From positions 62,001 to 126,000 of the forward strand of contig NZ_JAATEJ010000016.1 of the NCBI RefSeq assembly GCF_012034175.1: a DNA stretch of 64,000 nt, in the 5' to 3' direction. Below the pieces are notes generated by a model. It was not told where the DNA came from, did no database searches, and saw nothing but the letters and a program-made list of their open reading frames with translations. The translations under genes were made by a program, and so were the position numbers. Positions 59,149-64,000 of this stretch are shown one piece after another. The stretch's first letter is position 1. Each line of letters opens with the position of its first letter. The DNA comes from Actinacidiphila epipremni (lineage in GTDB: Bacteria > Actinomycetota > Actinomycetes > Streptomycetales > Streptomycetaceae).

Positions 59149-60666
59149 TCAGGGCAAAGCGTCGAAGAGGAGGGCCTCGCAGATTTCGCGGGCCGTGCGG
59201 GCGTGGCGCCGGGCCTGCGGGGAGGCGGCGGTGGATTCGAGGGTGCGCCAGTGGGTGGCGTGCGTGGCGGCGGTCGCGGCGACGGTGGTGGGCGGGGTGC
59301 CGGGGGTGAGGGACAGGCAGGCCAGGGTGGTGGTCCCGGTGGCCAGGGCCACCAGGGCGGCGGTGTCCGGCTCGGCCAGGACCAGCCGCCCGCCGGCCAG
59401 ATCGGCGAGGGCGGCGGCCAGGTCCTGCTGCCGCATCAGCGGATGGCGCCGCACGGCCGCGATGCCGGCCCGCATCGCGTCCAGTGCCGCCCGGGCCGGC
59501 GGCGGCAGGGCAGGCCCGGGGTCGGCGACGGCCTCCAGCGCCCCGAGTGCCGTCGCGGCGCGCAGCCGGTCCGCGGCGTCGACGAAGCGCCGCTGCACAT
59601 GGTCGAGCAGCGGGTCGATGCCGCTCGCCCGGCGCAGTTCGCGCAGGAGCGCGCTGGTGCCCCGCACGCCGCCGGACACCGCCGCCACCGCCGCGGCGAT
59701 CCCGTACCGCCCCAGCAGGCCGAAGATCCGCTGCCGCTGCTCCGCGGTGAGCGGGCCGTCCGCCCAGCGCAGGAAGTCGTCGGGGGAATACAGCGCCCGC
59801 TCCAGCGCCGCGGGCTCCACCGCCGCGAGCCGCCAGACGAGCGCGGCGTCCTGCTCGCCGAACTCGTCGCCGAGCGCGGTCTGGGCCAGCAGCCCGGCGA
59901 CCGGGACCACCTCGGTGACGATGCCGGTGAGCCGGCGGCCGTACGTGGCGGCCACCCGCCGGGCCGCCGGCCAGGGGTCGCCCACGCCGCTGCCCAGCTC
60001 GTCCACCCGGCTGAGCACGCCGACCACGTTGAGCGCGGTCATCCGGGCGTCGGCCTTCGCCCGGAGCGCCTGCAGCGCCTCCAGGTCGCCGGCCCCGGGG
60101 TGCGGCATGACGTACAGCAGCGCGTCGGCCTGGCCGAGGGCCCGCATCGCCACCTCGTCCAGGCCGCTCAACGTGTCCATGCCCGGGGTGTCGACGAGGG
60201 TGTAGAGGTCGGCGCCCAGGTTGTCGGTGACCTCCACCACGATCTCCGCGATCTCCTCGCGCGGTGAGCCGAGCAGCACCGGATCGCGCGGGACACCCCC
60301 GCCGGGCACACCCGGTACGCGGTACGTGCGCCCGTCGACGCGCCGCACCTCGATGCCGTTCTGCACGCCGCGGCGGAACCAGGCGACGAGCATGGTGCAC
60401 TCGGTCGCCGCGGTGGCCGCGAGCCGGCGGCCCAGCAGGGCGTTGACCAGCGTGGACTTGCCGGCGTTCATCCGCCCGCCGACCGCGACCCGCAACGTCC
60501 GCTCACCGAGCCGCTGCCGCACCGCGGCGACCGCGTCGGCCGCCGGGCCGGCCGGCAGCAGCGGGGCGGCCGTGTCGCACAGCGCCATGACCCGCGCGCA
60601 CAGCTCCCCCAGCGCGGGGCCGCCCGCGGTGGCGGTCCCGGCGGGGCCCGGTGCCGCGGCGCTCAC
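59149..60666 (-). CDS. Dynamin-like GTPase 2 (short form)
   Basis: 505 aa. P-loop GRMNAGKS (64-71), G3 VDTPGMDTLSGLDE and G4-region LSRVDELGSG. It is more diverged than the other two dynamin-like proteins here and lacks a clear membrane segment. GTG 60666 overlaps the stop of GTPase 3 by GTGA, so the two are made together. A paired long and short dynamin-like protein resembles the DynA/DynB arrangement that stabilises Z-rings in sporulating Streptomyces. Whether this pair is that one or a paralogue needs sequence comparison. Confidence 0.85.
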   Translation of the reverse strand: MSAAAPGPAGTATAGGPALGELCARVMALCDTAAPLLPAGPAADAVAAVRQRLGERTLRVAVGGRMNAGKSTLVNALLGRRLAATAATECTMLVAWFRRGVQNGIEVRRVDGRTYRVPGVPGGGVPRDPVLLGSPREEIAEIVVEVTDNLGADLYTLVDTPGMDTLSGLDEVAMRALGQADALLYVMPHPGAGDLEALQALRAKADARMTALNVVGVLSRVDELGSGVGDPWPAARRVAATYGRRLTGIVTEVVPVAGLLAQTALGDEFGEQDAALVWRLAAVEPAALERALYSPDDFLRWADGPLTAEQRQRIFGLLGRYGIAAAVAAVSGGVRGTSALLRELRRASGIDPLLDHVQRRFVDAADRLRAATALGALEAVADPGPALPPPARAALDAMRAGIAAVRRHPLMRQQDLAAALADLAGGRLVLAEPDTAALVALATGTTTLACLSLTPGTPPTTVAATAATHATHWRTLESTAASPQARRHARTAREICEALLFDALP

Positions 60667-62624
60667 CGCGGTCCGGCCTGTGCCGGCTCCAGCCGGGCGC
60701 CCAGGTCCCGGCTCCTGGCGAGCAGGTCCTCCAGCGCCTCCACCCGGCGCCGGGTCCGCTCGCGCTCCCGGCCCAGCTGCTCGGCGGCGGTCGCCAGGTT
60801 CTTCTGGTGGAGGGCCAGTTCGTCCTCCAGCGCGGCCCGCTGGGCGGCCAGCCGCTCGGTGAGCCGCGCGGCGAGGTTCTCGGTGATCTCCTCGACGGTG
60901 CGGCTGATCTCCGGCGGGATCTCGGTGGTGAGCTCGGCGATCAGCCGGGCGGTGAACCGGGCCGCGTCGCCGCGCGCCCTGATCAGCTCCTGGCGGCGCC
61001 GGCGGCGGTTGGTCAGCAGCGCCACCATGCCGAAGCCCGCGACGAGCGGGGCCGCGACGCTGCTGGTGAACAGCATGGTGACGCCCGCGGCCAGGCCGCC
61101 CGCGCCCCACGAGGGCACCACCCGCTCGACGAAGCCGAGCACCCCGCCGTTGAGGTCCTCGCTGCGCAGCGCGGTGGGCAGCGCCTCCAGCCGCCGGGGC
61201 CTGGCGAGGGCGAGCTCGGCGACGGCCGCGTCCTGCGCGGTCACCCCGCAGGCCCGTTCCATCTCGGCGGCCAGCTCGGCGGTGCCCTGCCGGGCGGCGG
61301 TGTCCAGGTCGAGCCAGATCGCCTCGACGCCGGCCTCCAGGTCGCGGGACAGCTCGGCGGCCAGGACCGCGGGCGGCGCGGACGCCATCTTCTCGTCGGC
61401 CAGCTGCCGCAGGTCGTTGACGTTGCGCTGGAAGCCCAGCCGCAGCCGCCGCTCCAGCGCCCGGCTGGACCGGGTGAGGGTACGGCGCCAGGCCGCGTCC
61501 TCGCCCTGGAGCGCCCGCAGCGCGTCCCGGCGCTGCTGCACCTCCTCCTGCAGCGCCGGGTCCTGCCGCAGCGACCGCAGCCGGCGCTCCTGGGCGGCGG
61601 CCAGCGGCGCGACCACCGACGTGACGGCGCGCAGGCAGTTGGCCAGCCGCAGCTCGGCCGCCCGCGCGGCGACCCGGTCGGACAGCGCCGCCAGCAGCGG
61701 CGGGAACCCGCTGGCCGCCAGGCGCTGCCCGGCGACCGGGTCACCGCTCGCGGCGGCGAGGTCGGCGTCCTCCTTGGCCCTGCTGCTGACGGCGAACCAG
61801 GCGGCGCCGGCGTAGCGGGGCGCGTGCTCGGCGAGCAGCTGCCGGTTGCGCTCCAGCACCTGCTCCCAGCTGCCGTACTTGTCGGTCTGGGTGAGGACGA
61901 AGACCACCTCGGCGATCCGCTCCGTGGCCTGCTCCAGGAAACGCAGCTCGGACGCGGTGAACTCGCTCTGCCCGTTGACGACGAAGACGAGCGCGTCCGC
62001 GCGGGTGAGCGTCGCCATGGTGATCCGGGCGTGCCCGGACACCAGCCCGCCGACGCCGGGCGTGTCCACCAGGACGAGCCCCGAGGACAGCAGCGCCGAG
62101 GGGACCCCGACCTCCACATGGCGCACGTCGCGGCGGTACGGCTCCTGGGTCACCGGGTCGAGGGCCGCGTACTCGCCGATCGCGCCGACCGGGACCGGCT
62201 GCCCGGCGGTGTCGCCCTCCAGGAAGGCGACGGCGTACGGCTCCTCGGCGTGCCGGACCACCAGGTGCACCCCGGTGGCGACATCGACCTCGACCGGCAG
62301 CAGGCCGGGGCTCGCGACCAGGGCGTTGATCAGCGAGCTCTTGCCGCGCTTCTTCTCCCCGACCACGACCAGCACGGCCGCCCCGCCGCGCACCCGGGCC
62401 GCCTCGGCGCGGACGGCCTCGGCGAGTTCGGGCGGCACGGGGGTTTCCTCGACAGCGCGGGCGGCGCCGGCGGCCCCGGCGTCCCGGCCGCCGTCCGGCC
62501 CGGCATCGCCGCCGGCGCGGGCGGCACGCTCCAGCAGCCCGGCGGCGTCCGCGGCCAGCCGCAGCACCGCGGGCTGCAACGGATGCTCGGGCGCCCGGGG
62601 CGCGGGCGTGGCGTCGGCGGTCAT
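60663..62624 (-). CDS. Dynamin-like GTPase 3 (long form)
   Basis: 653 aa. P-loop GEKKRGKS (89-96), G3 VDTPGVGGLVSGH and G4 LTQTDKYGSWEQVL. A hydrophobic paddle-like stretch lies near 513-540 (TMLFTSSVAAPLVAGFGMVALL), and the C terminus is a coiled coil rich in Arg/Glu/Leu. It is paralogous to GTPase 1 and translationally coupled to GTPase 2 (GTGA). Its ATG overlaps the stop of the upstream proline-rich gene by 4 nt, giving a three-gene operon. Confidence 0.87.
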   Translation of the reverse strand: MTADATPAPRAPEHPLQPAVLRLAADAAGLLERAARAGGDAGPDGGRDAGAAGAARAVEETPVPPELAEAVRAEAARVRGGAAVLVVVGEKKRGKSSLINALVASPGLLPVEVDVATGVHLVVRHAEEPYAVAFLEGDTAGQPVPVGAIGEYAALDPVTQEPYRRDVRHVEVGVPSALLSSGLVLVDTPGVGGLVSGHARITMATLTRADALVFVVNGQSEFTASELRFLEQATERIAEVVFVLTQTDKYGSWEQVLERNRQLLAEHAPRYAGAAWFAVSSRAKEDADLAAASGDPVAGQRLAASGFPPLLAALSDRVAARAAELRLANCLRAVTSVVAPLAAAQERRLRSLRQDPALQEEVQQRRDALRALQGEDAAWRRTLTRSSRALERRLRLGFQRNVNDLRQLADEKMASAPPAVLAAELSRDLEAGVEAIWLDLDTAARQGTAELAAEMERACGVTAQDAAVAELALARPRRLEALPTALRSEDLNGGVLGFVERVVPSWGAGGLAAGVTMLFTSSVAAPLVAGFGMVALLTNRRRRRQELIRARGDAARFTARLIAELTTEIPPEISRTVEEITENLAARLTERLAAQRAALEDELALHQKNLATAAEQLGRERERTRRRVEALEDLLARSRDLGARLEPAQAGPR

Positions 62625-63970
62625 ACGCCACCTCCTGCGTAGGGGTCCGGGCCGGCAGCGGGCCCGGCGTCGTCGTGCGGTACGCCCTGGTCGCCGGGCG
62701 CGGTGTCCGCTCCGGGGGCGGGCGCGGGCCCGGCGTCGGAGGCGGGCTCGGGCACGGGTTCACGGGCCGGGTCGGCGCCCGACTCCCCCGCGGGGGCGGC
62801 ATCCGGCTCGGAGGCGGGCGCCGCGTCCGGCTGCCGAGCCGCGGCGGCGCCCGACTCGGGGTCGGAGGCGGCCTCCGGCTCGGCAGCAGGGGCAGCGTCC
62901 GGCTCGCGGGCCGCGGCAGCAGACGGCTCGGGAGCCGCGGTCGCCCGCGGCGGGCGGGGCGAAGGCTCCGGCTCGTCGTCGAACCCGCCGAAGTAGTCGC
63001 TGTAGTCGGACTGGTCGGCGGCGACGTCGTGCGTCCAGCCGACCACCGGCGCCGGCCCAGGACCCGCCCCCGCCGGGTCCGGCTCCGCGTACGCCCCCTC
63101 GAACTCCCGCCCCCCGTACGGGTCAGGGTCTCCGGTACGCCCGCCGTACGGATCGGGCCTCCCGGCCCGACCGCGGTACGGGTCGGGGTCCCCCGTTCGC
63201 CCGGGCCGGCCAGGACTCCCGGCGCCTCCCCGGTACGGATCGGGGTCCCCCGTACGCCCGGGCCGGCCAGGACTCCCGGCGCCTCCCCGGTACGGATCGG
63301 GGTCCCCCGTACGCCCCCCGTACGTCTCGGGCCCCCCGGCCCGCCCCGGCTGGAAGCCGCCCGCATCGCCGCCCCGGCGCCGGGTGCGGTCACGCTCGCG
63401 GTCGCGGTCGGAGTCCTCCTCGTACGCGCTCGCCCGGCGCATCCCGCCGGGGGCCGAGGGCTGTTGGCGGGATGCGCCGCGTGCGGGGCGCGGGGCGTCC
63501 GGGGACGAGAAGGTCCGGCGGACGTCGCCGAGGAACCCGCGGACCGCGGGGCCGAGCCCGAACAGGTTGTGCAATCCGTCGTCCTCGCCCTCCTCCGGGT
63601 CCGGCGCGGTGGGCCGGTCGTACGGGACGGCACGGGCGGGCGGCCTCGGCGGCAGGGGCGGCGGGGCCACGGGCGGCGAAACGGGCACGCGTTCGCGCCG
63701 GTAGTGCGTGATGTCCGCGCTGCACAGATGGGTCAGCGCGGCGAAGTCCGCGTCACGGGTCTCGCGCCAGCCGGTGACCAGCACCGCACGCTCCCACGGC
63801 CGCTCCCGCGCCGCCGCCCACACCTGCCCGGCCTCGGAACCGGGCAGAAGGTGCACGGAGTACGGCTCCGCGGGCAGCCACACGCTCCCCGCGGGAGACG
63901 CGGGCGCGTCGCCCGGCTCCGCAGGCTCCCGCACGCTCCCGAGAGCGCCCTCGGCGAGCCCGTCCGCCAC
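62621..63970 (-). CDS. Proline/glycine-rich protein upstream of the dynamin pair (5' end may lie outside)
   Basis: 449 aa from GTG 63970; the frame stays open to the window edge, so the real start may be further out. Residues 1 to about 110 are a folded segment (VWLPAEPYSVHLLPGSEAGQVWAAARERPWERAVLVTGW, FAALTHLCSADITHYRRERVPV). The rest is disordered: a Pro-rich part, tandem 19-residue repeats of TGDPDPYRGGAGSPGRPGR and an acidic Ala/Pro/Glu tail ending DPYAGGGV. It overlaps GTPase 3 by 4 nt, so it may scaffold or recruit the GTPases. Function unknown. Confidence 0.75.
   Translation of the reverse strand: MADGLAEGALGSVREPAEPGDAPASPAGSVWLPAEPYSVHLLPGSEAGQVWAAARERPWERAVLVTGWRETRDADFAALTHLCSADITHYRRERVPVSPPVAPPPLPPRPPARAVPYDRPTAPDPEEGEDDGLHNLFGLGPAVRGFLGDVRRTFSSPDAPRPARGASRQQPSAPGGMRRASAYEEDSDRDRERDRTRRRGGDAGGFQPGRAGGPETYGGRTGDPDPYRGGAGSPGRPGRTGDPDPYRGGAGSPGRPGRTGDPDPYRGRAGRPDPYGGRTGDPDPYGGREFEGAYAEPDPAGAGPGPAPVVGWTHDVAADQSDYSDYFGGFDDEPEPSPRPPRATAAPEPSAAAAREPDAAPAAEPEAASDPESGAAAARQPDAAPASEPDAAPAGESGADPAREPVPEPASDAGPAPAPGADTAPGDQGVPHDDAGPAAGPDPYAGGGV
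63174..63316 (-). repeat. 57-bp tandem repeats within the proline-rich gene
   Basis: Two full copies (63174-63230 and 63231-63287) and about half of a third, nearly identical at the DNA level, each coding 19 residues. The low divergence points to recent expansion; copy number probably varies between strains. Confidence 0.85.
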
Positions 63971-64000
63971 CGTGCCGTCCGCGGCAGGAGCGGCCCGGCC

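Noticed and set aside
1..64000. tRNA, rRNA and CRISPR arrays
   Set aside because: I found no cloverleaf-like tRNA sequence in the gaps, no rRNA-like stretch, and no regularly spaced repeats with unique spacers. A dedicated scan would be needed to be certain.
1..64000. Insertion sequences or integrated phage
   Set aside because: No transposase, integrase or structural phage gene was recognised, and no att-like repeat flanks a gene block.

Overview
The window is very GC-rich, gene-dense actinobacterial DNA. GTG starts and 1 to 17 nt gene overlaps are common, and the gene content (LAETG-anchored surface protein, DUF5753/DUF397 pair, TerD proteins, dynamin-like GTPases, SigE-type sigma factors) is that of a streptomycete. 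From memory, the order phosphate transporter, small membrane protein, cobalamin genes, LAETG surface protein matches the Streptomyces coelicolor SCO1845-SCO1860 region, so the left third looks like core Streptomyces chromosome. I saw no rRNA, tRNA, CRISPR array, insertion sequence or phage module.

Layout. 1-2300: divergent class II aldolase and FAD amine oxidase. 2440-4240: low-affinity phosphate transporter behind a PHO box, plus a small membrane protein. 4330-22317: a B12 riboswitch followed by a 12-gene cobalamin operon in which every one of the 11 junctions overlaps. It includes a CbiG-CobJ-CobH triple fusion, and both a CbiX and a CobN/ChlID chelatase. 22292-26900: a Ser/Thr kinase fused through one membrane helix to a peptide-binding-protein ectodomain, then the LAETG surface protein. 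27345-34256: amidohydrolase, GlxA-type regulator with an MFS pump, MgtC-like protein, 2-oxoglutarate-semialdehyde dehydrogenase and its divergent IclR regulator.

34382-41400: methyltransferase, SigE-family sigma factor with a membrane partner, then a divergent uronate-catabolism locus (KdgD plus an unassigned TIM-barrel-like protein; uronate dehydrogenase). Udh, KdgD and the KGSADH at 31.8-33.4 kb would together carry much of an oxidative uronate-to-2-oxoglutarate route; a lactonase and an aldarate dehydratase were not found. 41546-52000: small accessory genes: monooxygenase-like protein, esterase, double-TerD protein, secreted HNH nuclease, an internally shortened PhoX-like protein, a WhiJ-type regulatory locus, a P-loop kinase, peptidase E and an acetyltransferase.

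52196-64000: DUF2264 protein behind a palindromic operator, ECF sigma factor, a translationally coupled Crp/Fnr regulator and cyclase-like membrane protein with a His/Asp/Tyr/Pro-rich tail, and three dynamin-like GTPases: one on the plus strand, and two overlapping on the minus strand that converge with it. The two minus-strand dynamins follow a proline-rich protein carrying 57-bp tandem repeats. The nucleotide-signalling pair next to the dynamin-like proteins is the least explained part of the window and my best candidate for an undescribed system.
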